Assembly: GCA_002335605.1 (NCBI GenBank)
Contig: BEDY01000006.1
Location: 248,001-312,000, forward strand
Origin: Prillingera fragicola
Taxonomy: Eukaryota; Basidiomycota; Tremellomycetes; Trichosporonales; Trichosporonaceae
DNA length: 64,000 nucleotides
Direction: 5' to 3'
Below, piece after piece: positions 19,771-32,314 of this stretch; positions within the stretch are counted from its first letter, which is position 1; every line of letters starts with the position of its first letter. The position numbers and the translations under genes are program-made. The notes under the pieces are model-generated. The model had not been told where the DNA came from and searched no databases. It was given only the letters and a program-made list of their open reading frames with translations.

Positions 19771-20678
19771 GCTCAGCTCATTCTTCGTCTGGTAGGTCAG
19801 GCCTAACGCCGCCAGCACGACGTCGCCCGAGCTGCTCCGCGAGGAGGTCGAGGTGGATGAGTTTGGGAGCCTTGTGGCGCCAGCGTCCAAGGTTGCGGAC
19901 GGGGACGAGGCTGTGCCCAGGAGTTAGTGTGCGTCGGGTGATGGACAAGTCGTGTATCGCTGCATGCGAATGATGCCCTCGGCATGACTGTGCGGTAGCG
20001 ATGGTCGTTTGAACGTGGTCAGTTGATACAAAGCCATTCAAGGCAATGCAGCGGTCCGCTTCGGCCCGTCAGCCAACCGTCACCCCAGCCCAGCGTCACA
20101 ATCATGAGCACCCTCTGTACCTTTGTGCAACGTACATGCGCGATACAGGAATAAGCTTATACGACGCACTCTGCGCGTAGCTCAAACCTTGTTGACCTGG
20201 TGCCGGTGCGGAACGACTGCTGTCGGAACGGTTAATCCGCAGCACCGCCTCTCGGTGGTGGCACTCCACTCTTGTTCTGCTTCTGCGTTCTCTGCTTCCT
20301 CTGCTGGCGGTTGTGCTGGGTTTCCACCCTGAAACTATATCATGAACTGGTCACATGCATCACAAGCTCACAAGAGACAAGCAGCAAGCACGAGGGTGCG
20401 ACTTGCCTGCCGCCGCTAGTCGCTGGAGTGATTGCTCGCTTGCATCCCCGAGTCTTGTTCACTGTTGACATCCCGCTAGGGTGGTCAGTCCGCCGAAACC
20501 TTCAAGTCATCGGCAACGGGACACTGCCTCTCTGCTCCACCTGCTGTTCCTTCTCTTGCACGCTGCTGCCAACCCCGACGAGTTATCCGCACAAAGCGTC
20601 GTCGGGTTGACTGCAACTTGCACCTGCAGCTGACTAGAATACGCGCTGACCTCACTGACCTCGGCTTCGTGCGACACC

Positions 20679-20689
20679 TATATATATAT
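20679..20689 (+). promoter_or_regulatory. TATA box of the beta-trefoil protein gene
   Basis: A tatatatata run lies about 65-75 nt before the ATG at 20753, a normal distance for fungal TATA promoters. A pyrimidine-rich leader follows it. Confidence 0.6.
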
Positions 20690-20752
20690 CCTGTCATCCT
20701 CCACGACCTCCCTCATCTCCTTCCTTTCGACTTACTCACCCCCAGACCCACA

Positions 20753-21529
20753 ATGCTCGCCCTCCTCGCCCTCCTCCCGGCCCTAGCCACCGGAACCTCC
20801 GCCGCCGCAATCCTCGAGAAACGCTTCCCCCTCCCAACCTGCACCGAGGGTCCGGCCAGCGCGCCCCTCTCGTGGAACACGCTCTACTCGTACCCGGGCA
20901 TTGGCGTGTCCAACCCCGTCGGCGTCGGGTCCAACGCGCAGTGGTGAGTGGCCGCGAGCTGACTGTTGGGGGTTGGTTGGTTCTTGGTCTCGTGCCGGCC
21001 CGCGAGGGCTCACTCACACACGCAGGGTCGCGGACGACAGCACGACCGGCACCAAGACGGACTGGGTCGTCCAGATTGACGACGGGTACATCCGCAGCGT
21101 CGTCTCTCCCCGCCTGTGCATGAGCGCGGGCGTTGGTCAGTCTTTCTTTCTCGTGTGCCGGAAGACACTGACAGCGCAACAGGCAAGTGCAGCTTTGAGC
21201 CCAAGAACGGCGACAAGATTACCATGACAGCGTGCCCCCCCGGCTCGCCAGGCGGGGACGCCGCCCAGGGCTCGGTCTGGGTGTATACCGAGGAGTCGCG
21301 CCAGTTCCGCCTCAAGGACACGAGTGAGTCTCCCGCGTTCGGTGGAGCTGAGACAGACTTTTGCATGGACCTGCCGGACGGCAAGTCGAATGTCGACGGC
21401 GTGCAGCTCCAGATCTGGGACTGCCACGCAAAGGGTACCCCCGACTATGGCCATCAGGCGCCGAGCATGTTCCTTACGCGGCTTACGCACAACAAGACTG
21501 ACCCGTTCTGCTACCATTTCGACGTCTAG
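20753..21529 (+). CDS. small secreted protein with beta-trefoil (QxW lectin-like) fold
   Basis: Three exons, 20753-20943, 21026-21135 and 21183-21529, give 215 residues. The signal peptide is MLALLALLPALATGTSAA, possibly followed by a KR processing site (ILEKR). The mature part shows beta-trefoil lectin features: RLCMSAG, FCMDLPDGK and VQLQIWDCH, the last matching the QxW repeat. Four or more Cys residues could form disulfides, and an NKTD site may be glycosylated. Such proteins bind carbohydrate in the wall or outside the cell. The ligand here is unknown, and no enzymatic domain is attached. A TATA box upstream suggests regulated expression. Confidence 0.75.
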
Positions 21530-21685
21530 CAAGCTAGCGCGTGCTGAGCGGGAAAGAGAGTGATAAGGACACTAGGACAATTGGACGTGGCGGACATTGA
21601 AAGGATAGTGAAATGTACATGACAGATACGTAACTGTGACAACTGTTCGTGTTCGTTCAGAATTCGTGTCCGTTGCGTATCAGCG

Positions 21686-23309
21686 CTATGCGTGGATCGC
21701 CGTGTCCGTCGTCTTGGACGCCCAGAACGACCGGCTATGCCTATGCAGGAACCCGTTGACACTCCGCGCAAGCAACCTGAGACGTCAGCTCTGCCCGCCC
21801 AGAGGCGCGGCAACTCACAACGCAATGCTCCACGTCGGATGGCTTGGGTCTTGGAAACACATTCCCATCCTCCCCTGATCCACCTTTTCGCCTGCTACCG
21901 TGACCGCAAACCGCGAACAGTCCGTGAGGCCAAACACCTCTGGCCAGGCGCTCACGACGCCGTAAAAGTTTTCATAGTCAAACACCATCGCGTTGGCTTG
22001 AGTGTGCGCGTCCTCGAACCGGTCCAGCGCGGGCCCGAGGGCCGAGTTGAAGTGCGTCGTCCCCGAGCGGAGAATGTGCGAGACATTGTGCCCGATTCCA
22101 GACTCGAGGGCATACTTCGGCGCGTCGGCTAGGGCTGGGAGGGTGAAGAAGAGGAAATTACGCGCGCCGAGGGCGTACAGCTTGGACGCGCGCGCGACGA
22201 GGGAGGCAGGGAGGGCCGTTGCTGTCCTCTTTAGTGCCGGTGGGGAGAATTCGCGCCGCGCCATCTCGCGCTGTGGTGTCAGGTTGGTGTACGGGCAGGA
22301 GGGGACGTACGACGTCGTTTATTCCTAGCAAAATGACAAACAGCGCGTCCTCGCTGTTCCAGTTTACGGCTGCAGGGCCAGGCATGGGCGTGAAGAGGGA
22401 CTTGAATTCGTCGAATTGGTCGTCAAATGCTCCAGATTCGCTCAGGCGTGGTGGAACGCTGCGTCGTCAGATACAGTGCTATTACAGGAGGCGAGCATGA
22501 GACGATGTGGGGAATCTGCTGATAGCTTATCCGTGCTCGCAGACTCTTCCTTCGGTCTGGCTTGGCACTCACACAGCGAGATCAATCGTCGCACCATCCC
22601 TGGCAAAGTTCCAGTACTGCGTCTTTGCTGGGTCCTTGAATGTGCTGTACAGATAGTCTGTCCACTTGAGCCCCGTCTGAGCGTCCTGCAACGTTAGCCA
22701 AGACGCATCAGCCTCTACGCCGAACGCACCTTGCCCTTGGGATGCCCGTCTGTTACACCTTGCCGCCGGTAGCTCTCCGTAATGCTGCTGGCTAGACGTT
22801 AGCGCCGCACGTCGTAAACTGCGTACAGAACGAGTCTCCACTGTATTATCAGCACTTGCCTCAGCCGTGGCTCACGAGTGCGCAACCACAGCACACACAC
22901 ACGTGCACTGCGCACCAGCTCGGACTCACAAGACAAACAACTTTCCCGTCGTAGCCCAATCGAACGCCGTCCTCCCATCCTTGACCCTCTCAGTCCAATA
23001 ATCCCCCTCGTTCCCAACCTCGACCTCCTTGGCACTAGCCACGGCCTCGTCGTCTCCAAACCGCCGATGCGGCAACGTCAACTGCGGGAACCCCTTGACA
23101 AACGTCTCCAGCGCCCCCTGCCCGTCCTTCCACCCCGGCCGGCTGCGCGGGCTCGTCGCGGCGTACCACCCGTGCTGCGGGGGTGGTGTGACCCAGGCGC
23201 TTGTGCCGTCGCGCGAGAGGTGGGTGTATAGCCCAATGGAGACGAAGGCGAGCAGGGCGAGGAAGACGCGCACGCGCGGGCGGCGGAGGTGGGTCGCTAG
23301 TGCTTCCAT
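21686..23309 (-). CDS. GDSL/SGNH-family esterase, membrane-anchored
   Basis: Seven exons on the minus strand give 419 residues: 23309-22930, 22840-22827, 22791-22730, 22685-22573, 22458-22311, 22270-21819 and 21776-21686. A hydrophobic segment near residues 15-28 (VFLALLAFVSIGLY) acts as a signal anchor. The catalytic blocks are intact: FVFGDSFSS (nucleophile Ser), ARDGATIDL (block II-like), LLGINDV (block III Asn) and DPSHPTW (Asp and His). This fits the fungal SGNH carbohydrate-esterase and GDSL lipase group. Substrates may be acetylated polysaccharides, but this is not shown. Exon 2 is only 14 nt and encodes GDSF, so gene finders could easily lose the catalytic serine. Two further minus-strand exons were joined because phase and the SGNH pattern required them. 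Confidence 0.85.
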
Positions 23310-24954
23310 GGCATTAGTGATTAGGCTGAGTGAGTTGGTGATGAGGAGAGGAGTGGAGTGAGGATGGAGATTGATGAGGACGGGAAGGTGGACATGTGGA
23401 CGTGCAGAGCGTGCCTGGAAACCTTGGCAACGGGTGGGTGGAGGTCAGCGCCGCGTCGGACACGTCCAGGTAGGCTATGCATGGGCAGAGGATGACTTGG
23501 GGATGGCAGTGACAGCAGATGCAAGTGTTCAGGTTGAGACTGTGCATACTGGCCATCTCTAATTCTCTGTGGCGGATAAGCAAGGCTCAAGAGGTTTGCT
23601 GGGCTCAGTTGTCGATCATTCTGGTGGCAACAGACACTTTTGGCGCCGAGCGTCGTCGACAGGCTCGTCCATTGCGCCTATACCGTTGAGACATTGACCA
23701 TCGCATGAGAATATCTAACCTTGACGTGGGATGACATATCAGGGTGCCCAACCGAGGCAAATTGAGATGAAGCCGCCGTGGACTTTGCAAGCGGTGCGCC
23801 TGTCCTCGTCATCAGCGCGACTTTTGATCGCCGACACATTGACGATGAGATCGCGTTCCAAGTGAGGTTCTGACATAGGCCCACTTTGTCGTAGCGCCGC
23901 CCAGTCGAAGGAGGTCAAAACACGTCATGGCCATCGAAACACGTCGGCGGCGCGTGAGGCCCTAGTCGCGAGATGGCACTAGATCTACCCTACAATAGAG
24001 GGTTGCGCGCGACGTGCACCAAGGCTCTTGGTCCGAGATCCGAGACAGGCTCTGGCTCCTACACAGCTGCACACCCTTTGCAGAAACTAGCTAGAGCTGT
24101 GTTAGAAGGGAACGAAGCATCTCGAAGCTGCGTTGATTTCGAGGGGCTCATTATCTCGGCCGCGACGGTTACCTCGGCAACTTGAGCCTCCACCTGCCAT
24201 CTCCTCCTTGTGCCCACTGCATGCACCCCGACTAGCACAGCTGCACGTCACTCCCACCCTTCCGTTCCCTGCACGCACCACACGGCCACGCCGGAGCGGA
24301 CCCCTTGCTCATCGCCCTTGACGTCATGGGTTGCGTCGCCGTTTGGACTTCGGCGCCGTTCCTTCCTACCCTGCGACTAGCCGGAACGACATCATTCTCC
24401 GCCGCAAAGACGGGCCAAGCCCTGCACCCTCTCCCCGTTTGTCCTGCACTACTACTCTTTGCACTGACTCGAGATACTCCATCCAATCTGCGTGGCCCCG
24501 TCTGCACCTGCTTTGTAACGCACTTACTCAGCGCGAGCTGCGCACTGCGAATGGAACCCTGGCCTGGGCGACGATTTTCGGGGCTATCACTCCGTCACAC
24601 CACATCTGCCTGCGCCGTGCACAAACCAGGCGCCGCGAAGCACGCAACGCACACGCTCATCCATGTACAGGAGGGTTGCAGGAGCAAGTGCAGGGGCAAG
24701 GGTGCGAGCATGCTAGCTGTGATGAGTCACGGCGTCTTGGCTCACTCGTACTGCGGCAGAGGCAAGGATCTGGCGGCGTGCTGCCGCAGGCTACCTCTCA
24801 CGGTCGGTCACACCATAATCATATATTAACCCCATGACACGCCTGCTTTTCCCTCCAGTCGTACAAACTTGATCACAGGTTCTTACTCCTACACTCCTAA
24901 CTCATACCCTCCTACACTCCTACACTTTCACTCTCCCGCTACCACCCAAGCACA
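23310..24954. other. 1.6 kb intergenic
   Basis: The upstream regions of two divergent genes lie here. A plus-strand ORF of 174 codons (24305-24829) has no recognisable motif and overlaps another open frame, so it is not supported. An atatatt element near 24821-24828 may be the TATA box of the following small gene. Confidence 0.4.
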
Positions 24955-25305
24955 ATGTCGCCCATCGCCATGTCTGACGCCTCGTTCGACGACACCGCAA
25001 CCCTCCGCTCGCTCTCCATAAAGGACCTCAAGGAGACCGCCGCCACACGCCACTACCAGTCCGACGAGGGTGAGCCCCCCCTTTCACAGCAGCACTAACG
25101 ACCAGCACCCACAACGGTCGAAGCCCTCGGCCGCCTGCTCCTCGACATGCGCTCGGACATTACCGCCCTGCAGCGCGACCTCGCGAGCGTCAAGGGCGAC
25201 TCGGCGCGGCTCGCAAAGGTCGAGCGCGGCGTCGCGGAGGCTAACCGCAAGCTTGGCGCTTGTGAGTCTTGCTACAGTGGAGAGTGGAGCTGACGGCTAG
25301 TCTAA
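24955..25305 (+). CDS. small coiled-coil protein, hypothetical
   Basis: Three exons, 24955-25069, 25106-25261 and 25301-25305, give 91 residues; the last exon holds only the end of one codon and the stop. The acidic Ser/Thr-rich N-terminus is followed by a long amphipathic helix (about residues 40-90, VEALGRLLLDMRSDITALQR onward) with heptad-like Leu/Val/Ala spacing, suggesting a coiled coil. No family was recognised. A TATA-like element about 130 nt upstream and a CT-rich leader support transcription. All three exon junctions keep phase and have CTAAC or CTGAC branch sites. Confidence 0.6.
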
Positions 25306-27102
25306 AGGACCCACGGGTACCATGGCGCGCGGGGGGTGCTCTGATCGCGAGAGCGAGGGCTGGCGTCTCCTGCGCCTTGCCCCGCCGTTACGACTTTGGT
25401 TGTAGTTTCTTTTCACGAGCCTTTGCTACGACACACGAATGTATCATTTCGGATTTTACGGGGGTTTGGAGCGGAATGCTGCCTCATTGCCGAGGTACGC
25501 TAAAGCGATATGAGGAATCGAGGGCAGGTGGTGCGTGCTGCTGGCGATCGCTGTGATGATGATGACCAGTGGGGAGTATCGGAGCAGAGGACGTCGCTTG
25601 ATGAGAGAGGAGAGGAATAGACATGTGATCGCTGATAATGGGTGTACGCCACTACATGGACGCCACAGTGTCATTTCTGCTATACTGCTGGGTCAATCGC
25701 TCGTGCCTATGTGCCGTATTCGTACCAGAGTAACGCTTGGCGGCGGCGCCGAGGGCTGACTCGGAGGGGATGGCTGGCCTGGTACCCCGTGACTGCTGCA
25801 GAAGAGCAGGGGAGGAGCAGCAGAGAGAGAGCAAGGTATAGAGTTGCCTGCAATTGCTTGGTAGGCCGAAAATAACAGGCGTGGGATCGACAGCCCAGTG
25901 ATCAACCATTTCTCAACCCAGCCACTTGCCAAACGTAACACGACATGCACATGACTGCTGGCACATGACAGCCCACGCACAGAACAGAGGTAAAGCATGA
26001 CCTTGCCATCGCTGGCCCCCGTCCTGCATGCTGCACCGCGCCTGTCTTTTCGCATTGCAGCAGCGTACATACCGCGGGTGGATATCGCGACTAAAATCGA
26101 GATCTGGGTACGGGCAGCGCTGGCCGTGATCACTCGCGATGCCTCACTGCGACGTGCATGCCCGCATGGAGCCGGATAGTACCTCATGGCCTCGCTTACT
26201 GACCACGTTGGGCTCGTGACCTCTTTTCAGAGTTGTGGAGAGCTCCACACGTGCTTGTCCCTCATCATCGTGCAGGATACGCTCGAGCAATGCGCTGCTG
26301 TGGGCGATGACGTGCAAGATTGTACCTTTGCTCTCGCTTAGAATGAGCTTGCGGATGGCTCGTGGTTGAGCGACTGACCCGACTGCGCCGTGTTGATACT
26401 GTTCTTGGATAGCTTGGTCTTGGCTCTGTTTGGCTCTGCACGTGATAGAACTGACCCAAGACGTTTCCATCTCCCACATTCACCTGCTCGTATGTGACTT
26501 GTTGCTACCTCTCGAAGGCAAGGAGGGATCACTGTCTCGGCCACGGCTCTCACAATTGCGCGATGCCGACGTGATAAGACGTCCGCCCGCGATATCCAGC
26601 TATCCAGCTGCTACTGCAACCATACGTCTCCTGCTGCAAGGAACGTCCCTCTGTAGCAGCGTATATCCTGCCTACACACAGCAGGACCGGCGGGAACTCC
26701 TCCTCTGCTGACCCATCGCCGAGTTACGGGCTGCCACTGGCCACAGCCGCAGGGCCGCATATCCGCAGATGGACAGCGGCCTTTGGTCATCATGGAGCAT
26801 AAAAGTGTCCGAGGACACGATGCAGCAGCAACTCTACAGCAAAAGTCACCGTGCAAGCCAGCCAGTCCCGCTCATGCCGTACGAGGGCAAGGTCTCGACA
26901 GGGCCGGCTCACCCGTTCGTCGGCTGCTCCCCCTTGGGTACTGTCCAAGCGCGTGGCGCCGTCATGCGCACCTCCCCGTCCAACAATGCGGCCCAGCCCG
27001 CCCAGCACTGACTACAGCAATGCATCCTCCCAACACTGATCATCTCTACATCTACTCATTCAGCGCGCAAAGCACGACCGACACGCGGAGACTGATTTGG
27101 CG
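25306..27102. other. 1.8 kb intergenic
   Basis: Many short overlapping ORFs occur on both strands without motifs or splice logic. I see no gene, RNA or repeat that I can support. Confidence 0.4.
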
Positions 27103-28686
27103 ATGCGGTCTCTAGCCAACTGGCGGCCAACACGCACGGCCGTCGCGCTGATAATCCTCGCGTGGCTAGTCCTCATCACAACCCTTTCCTCTGCAGTGAC
27201 GCAAACGTCCCCAGCAGCGACGGGGCTGTGGACAAAGATCAGCCTGCTCAACCCCGCGCTTGTACTTACTGCTGGCACCGGCGTGCTCGTCAACCATGCC
27301 CGGTGCTCTGCACGCCACTCGGCGGCGCTGGAGGCGCTGGACGCAAAGTGGGGCCGGACAGCGCTGGATATGAGCGAGGGACGGCTCGGGAGCGGGTTGC
27401 GGGTGCGCCGGGCGCTGCGCAACCTGATTGCAGGAGGTACAATGGTGGGTGCTCCGTATGCAGGGGTGCTGACGGGCAGAACATCGGCGTGCTCGGTGGC
27501 TCGGTGACGTACGGGCACGGCGTGCTGGAGGCCAAGGAGAAGCCATGGCCGGTCGTCCTCGGTGAGCTGCTGCAGACGCACTGGCCCGCGGCGAGCGTCA
27601 ACGTTACGAACGGCGCGCGGCCGGCGACAGGAACCAACTACTTTGCATACTGCTACCACCAGCACGTGTCGGAGCAGTCTGATCTGTTCATCCTCGAGGG
27701 CGCCATCAACGACATCACGGGCGGTAGGACCGCGGACCTGCCCCAGACGCTCGAGGAGACCGAGTACCTCGTGCGCGCGCTCGAGACGGGCAACCCGGCC
27801 GCAGGCGTGGTCGTGCTCACGACCTGGGCGCCGCCGTGGCACTACATCAACGGCGGGGACACGCACGCCGCCGTCGCAGAGTACTATGACGTCCCGCGCA
27901 TCACGGCGCGCGCGTACCAGTACCAGTACCTCACGCAGCAGCACCCGGACGAGGTGTTTGACCAGTACCAGAACCCGGACTTTAGCCACCAGAACAAGCT
28001 CGGGCACGAGTACATGGCTGATATCTGTGGGTGTGCGCACCGGCGGCGCTGACGGCAGTGTTCCGGTATATCCTGAAAGAGGCTTGTCGGGCCGAGACGG
28101 ACGACGAGTCGCGCACAGAGCCCACGCGGTTGACTGGGTCTGCACAAAAGTCGAGCTTCGACCCCTGGAAGCTGCCGCGGTCGCGCATCTCGCAGAAATG
28201 GAACGACGACGTCGTGCCGCAGCCTGGAACGCCGTGGTGCCGCTCGACGCACAGGTGGGATGCGAGGGGTGATTACTTTCTCCAGCCGAGCCGCAAGGCG
28301 GGATTCATGCCGCACAACGTCTATGACAAGGAGTATTGGCGGTGAGTACTAGTGTGTGAGTATTTCTGACGCCCAGGGCGGACAAGGTCGGCTCAACAAT
28401 CACTGTCTCCGACGTCGTCGTCCCAGAGCGCGGCAACACGATCTCAATCTTCTACCATAGGGGCAACGAAGGGGACCTGGGCATGTTCCACTGCTGGGTC
28501 GACGAGGACAAGAACCATGCGGCCAAGTTTGCGTCGTATTGGGACTTTGGCGTTGCGGTCGGTGCGCGCGGCGTGATCAGCGCCGGCGTCGCTCCTGGTC
28601 CGCATAGCGTTACCTGCGAGGTGGTTGAGAATCCAGCCGCGCCGAAGATGGCCACGGTCAAGCTCATTGCGGTCATGGGATCGTGA
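27103..28686 (+). CDS. SGNH-hydrolase-type membrane protein
   Basis: Four exons, 27103-27444, 27480-28026, 28059-28341 and 28377-28686, give 493 residues. An N-terminal hydrophobic anchor (about residues 12-32, VALIILAWLVLITTLSS) suggests a type II Golgi or cell-surface protein. The catalytic-like blocks are IGVLGGSVTYGHG (Ser in a GGS variant of GDS), a Gly-Ala-Arg block II, LEGAINDIT (block III Asn) and FSHQNKLGHEY with a candidate His. The C-terminal 150 residues form a beta-rich domain without known identity (VGSTITVSDVVVPERG onward). The family may act on acetylated glycans or capsule-like polysaccharide, which is inference. The 32-34 nt introns are among the shortest here. It follows the other SGNH gene by about 4 kb. 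Confidence 0.78.
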
Positions 28687-29755
28687 GTGTGTTGGTTAGG
28701 TGGGCTAGATAAGGCTAGATATGTCGCTTGCGGTGTGATTGCTTGCCCATCTCGGCCAAGTCTTGGACAGTCTGCTTGGGATAGCCGCGGCAACGTCGCG
28801 GCAGGACATTGCTTTGTAGAATAGTAGAGTTTGCATTTGGGATATTATGACTGGCTCACATGCGAGAGGACACTCGTGAAAAGTTACTCACCTCACGTTG
28901 ACGAGCGTCGTTGCCCGTGACGGCTACGCATGGTGGTGCGAGTGGAGTAGAGTGGCCCTGCCAATCTCGGCCAGCCACATGAACATTAGAGGCGCTGATG
29001 AGCGCCTCATGATGGTCGTACGTACGAGGTAACAGGCATCGGCGCACTAACCCAAGCCACATTGCTGGCCGCATTAAAGCGAAATCCCAATACCTGACCG
29101 TCCATCAACTGCGCGTGGTGGCTAGTAGGAACAGCGGGGAGAGTTGCAGTCCCAAAAATGACTCGTCAGGGCCAGGGCTGGCTGCTCGGCCCGCCCCGAG
29201 CAGGACCGCCTATTGAGCCACTTGACGATTCCGGGAGCCATTGCGGGAAGCACCTTGCTGTCATGGCTCAGGACGGGGGTGGTGCTGCTGCCTGATCTGG
29301 GTGAGATTGCGAGTGGGGCCGCGAAATCAGCTGCAGGGTAGAGTATTATGCGATTGCAGCTGCAAGCCATGCAGGCTCGATGAAGGCTCAGCCCCTGCGA
29401 CATGCAGGATACCAGGCCCGACCCAAGAAACCGAGTCCAGGAGTTGCCTCAGACCGCATGCCCTGCGCAGATGCAAGCCCCTCCCGCATCAGACACGGAC
29501 GCGTGGCTACGGCGACACTGATAACGTACATACGCGCGCTCTTCTTCTGCCGGGGGTGCTTCTGAACGTTCCGCGGGTTGGTGCTCCAAGCCATGCTTCT
29601 GGGCTGGTCTGTTGATGCCATTTTTGTTGGTGCGCTTGATCGATCTGTGCTTGTCTTGTCTCTTTGTCTTTCATACCCTCTACTGTTTACTTGTACAACG
29701 ACTGGACGAGCGCGGGCGCTGCACGCAGACGACACTTTGAATGCCTCGACCAACA
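28687..29755. other. 1.07 kb intergenic
   Basis: No gene could be supported. ORFs on both strands are short and motif-free. Confidence 0.4.
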
Positions 29756-30758
29756 ATGAGCTCCAAGGGCATCGAGTATCTCGTCACCAGCGGTGTCATA
29801 CGCGGCAACTGCCATGGACCGGGTACGACGACGCCGACAAAGTTGAAGCGTGAGTGGGCTTGGCAGTGAGCAGAGACCTCAGATGGCAGTGTCGCTGGCC
29901 ATCGCTGGTAGCGAGTGTCAACAAGCTGTCGATCCGCACTAGCGCGAGGACGATCCGTTCCTGCCCCTCGCCGGGTACCTCCATGCTAATGCCTCAGACA
30001 ACAACAACCCCCGCCCACCACGATGGTGGACAGAGACGGCCTTCTCGACGCTGCTGCTCAAGATGCACGCGCGTATCGGGAGCGAGGACGACCCGCTGGC
30101 GCCACCGACACTGGACCTGCTCGAGTCGCAGCGCGAGGAGCAGGCAGACAACGAGGTGGCCGCCCTGCGCGCCACGACCGAGGCAATGGCAACGGTCGCA
30201 AGCGACATGGCAGTCGAGCCCGTCGCTGAGCGCGTGCAGGTCGAGCTCTCCCCGCGCCGCACCCTCGTCGACACCGCCGACGAGCTCAAGCTGCGGAAAC
30301 CCTCGGGCGACTCGACACAAGAGGACACGACCGTAGGCCACGACGAACAAGTCGCAGCGGCGATCATGGCGGACGAGAAGCCCACCCTGCCCATGCCCGA
30401 GGGCGCCGACCCACCAGCCACACCAGACCTGAACGGCGTGTCGAGCGAGCCGGCCGACTGGTTCCTCGCCGCCCAGGCTGCGCTCGTCGAAAAGGCCGTC
30501 GCGTCCCGCGAGAGGCTCGACGCGGCGTCGCTGCACGGCGCATCCAACGAGCGCCTCGGCTTGCCCCACCGCGCGGGGAGTGTGCGGTCCTCGCGCGATC
30601 GTCTCAGCACGTACACTAGCTATAACCCCGAGCTGTCGCAGGTCTCGGTGGATCGGTTGAGCGCGGCGTGGGACAGTGCGCGTGTTAGCTGGGACGGAGG
30701 GTTCTCGTCCCGCGAGAGGTTGAATGGGGCCGGCGAGGGAGTTGGCGTCGCGCGGTAG
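29756..30758 (+). CDS. hypothetical acidic protein, 5' structure uncertain
   Basis: The 3' part is secure: an open frame running to the stop at 30758 encodes an acidic, Ser/Asp/Glu-rich protein with RWWTETAFSTLLLKMHARIG near its start and a Ser/Arg-rich C-terminus (SVRSSRDRLSTYTSYNPEL). The proposed first exon is 29756-29849 (MSSKGIEYLVTSGVIRGNCH). It joins in phase to 29998 after a ctaatgcctcag acceptor. However, the bases just before 29998 also read as plausible protein (REDDPFLPLAGYLHA) in the same frame as the main exon, so an alternative first exon may exist. No family was recognised. Function unknown. Confidence 0.5.
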
Positions 30759-31992
30759 CGAGTGCGACCTGCTGTTGGTGCTACATTCGCCAATCAAGCT
30801 ATCCAATGCCCTCATCTTGCATTCGCAATCGTGGACCCACATCTTCCTCTGCAACATCGCCATCTTCATGCTACAGCACCAACACGTCCGGACACTGCCC
30901 TTATCGACACTACAGGATGACCACCATATCGACCACAACCTATACATTTCGCTGGCCGACAACATTCACGCCGTCCAGCCACAGTCGCGACCTGCTACCC
31001 TGCTACATCTAGTGATACCATTTTGTCTTCCTTGTATGTATTCCTACTTGTGCCAGGAGGATCAGTGGGGGTGAGGCTTGGCACGCTGTACTAACAACGC
31101 GTGCCCTTGAGTTTGGAGCTTGAGCTTGAGCTTGCGTCGGTGTTGTCTTGGGAATAAGGATAAGGTTGGCGTTCCTCCAAAGCTTGGGAAGCCGATTCCA
31201 GGGGCAATTGGGCATTGACACTGAATAAACCTCGTGGAAGCCATGATGGCGTGCCAGGAGGTGCAAGGTTGGTTTCACTGGCTGCTGTCGGTTTGAATGA
31301 CAACCGCCCACGTCAATAGGAGGTTCGGTGATGGCGCTGGGCGGTGGCTGCTGGCTGTCTTAGTAGTAGTGTGCGCGGCCTTGCGCTTGACATTGACGGC
31401 CTGGCCAGGAATTGGGGTCAGATGCATCCATTGCAAGCTTCCATTGAGCCAAACTGAGGCGATGATTGGGTCCAGAGAGCGTAAATGCAGACTCTGTCAT
31501 TGCCATTGGCAGTGCCATTCGAGGCCGGTCGACACTGTTCCACCCAGCCAACCTTGCACGTTCATGAACAACAATCTGATGTACCAAAGAGGCAAACCCA
31601 CCCTTTTCCGCTCCACAATCTGCGCTCTATCAAAGCCATGCCCACATGCAGCGACCCGCCCATCCCAACCCATCCACCACTATCCACCCAAAATTCCGCC
31701 CTACTCCGCCGCGAGTGGGTGCCGCCCTTCAGCATCCCGCGATTCAGCTTCCCGCACCACACGCCACGGCACCGGCTCTGCTCCAGCTCCACATGCGCAC
31801 CAGCGACCGACGCAGCGATATGCATGTCTGCAGCCCAGTGGCGACACACGCGGTAGGAACCAGCGGGCGGTGACGCAGATCCAAGCGTCGTAAATCCACA
31901 CTCACCTGGCTCCCTGTTTGGATGCGCACTCGCAACCAAAGAATGATAGTCCTTGTTGCCAGAGTTGAGCAAGTGTTGAGGCCGTACAGACC
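30759..31992. other. 1.2 kb intergenic
   Basis: Nothing was recognised except the upstream region of the next small gene. Several ORFs of 60-200 codons overlap on both strands, as expected by chance in GC-rich sequence. Confidence 0.4.
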
Positions 31993-32314
31993 ATGTTCAC
32001 GGGGTACGTTGCCCCGCCTAGCCCGCCGTACACGCCGACCAGCATGAGCATGAGCATGGGCGGTGCCGCGGGCGATTGGCAGAGCAGGGAAGGTGAGTTG
32101 GGCTCCAAGCGTGTGCTGCCCTGCTTGCGGCGCTCGCTCGCTCGCTAACGGTACAGTCCTCGCGTTCGCCTACCCGGACACGCGCGACACGCGGCTGCGC
32201 ACACTGGAACGCTCGCAGTATCGCGTCGAGGAAGCGACGACGCGGCTGCAGCGGGAGATTGCAGAGTTAAGGGAGAGTGTGCAGACTAGGTTTGAGCGGT
32301 GCGATAACGAGTGA
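31993..32314 (+). CDS. small coiled-coil protein, hypothetical
   Basis: Two exons, 31993-32092 and 32157-32314, give 85 residues. The N-terminus is Pro/Ser/Tyr/Met-rich (MFTGYVAPPSPPYTPTSM). After the intron the protein becomes a highly charged helix (LRTLERSQYRVEEATTRLQR onward) with heptad-like spacing. The frame stops at TGA 32312-32314. The same TGA sits in a GTGAGT donor-like sequence, so the transcript may splice again to a third exon after about 32362. I kept the simple stop. No family was recognised. It resembles the 91-residue gene at 24955 in size and layout, although sequence similarity is weak. Confidence 0.5.

Larger units (their letters stand above)
19698..20752. other. 1.05 kb intergenic
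   Basis: The stretch contains a 20-bp tandem duplication just after the upstream gene and the TATA-driven promoter of the downstream gene. Other ORFs carry no motifs. Confidence 0.45.

Noticed and set aside
24305..24829. 174-codon plus-strand ORF
   Set aside because: A second open frame of similar length overlaps it almost fully and neither has a recognisable domain.
27060..28145. 361-codon minus-strand ORF opposite the SGNH gene
   Set aside because: The plus strand shows intact SGNH motifs and phase-consistent introns; the minus frame has none.
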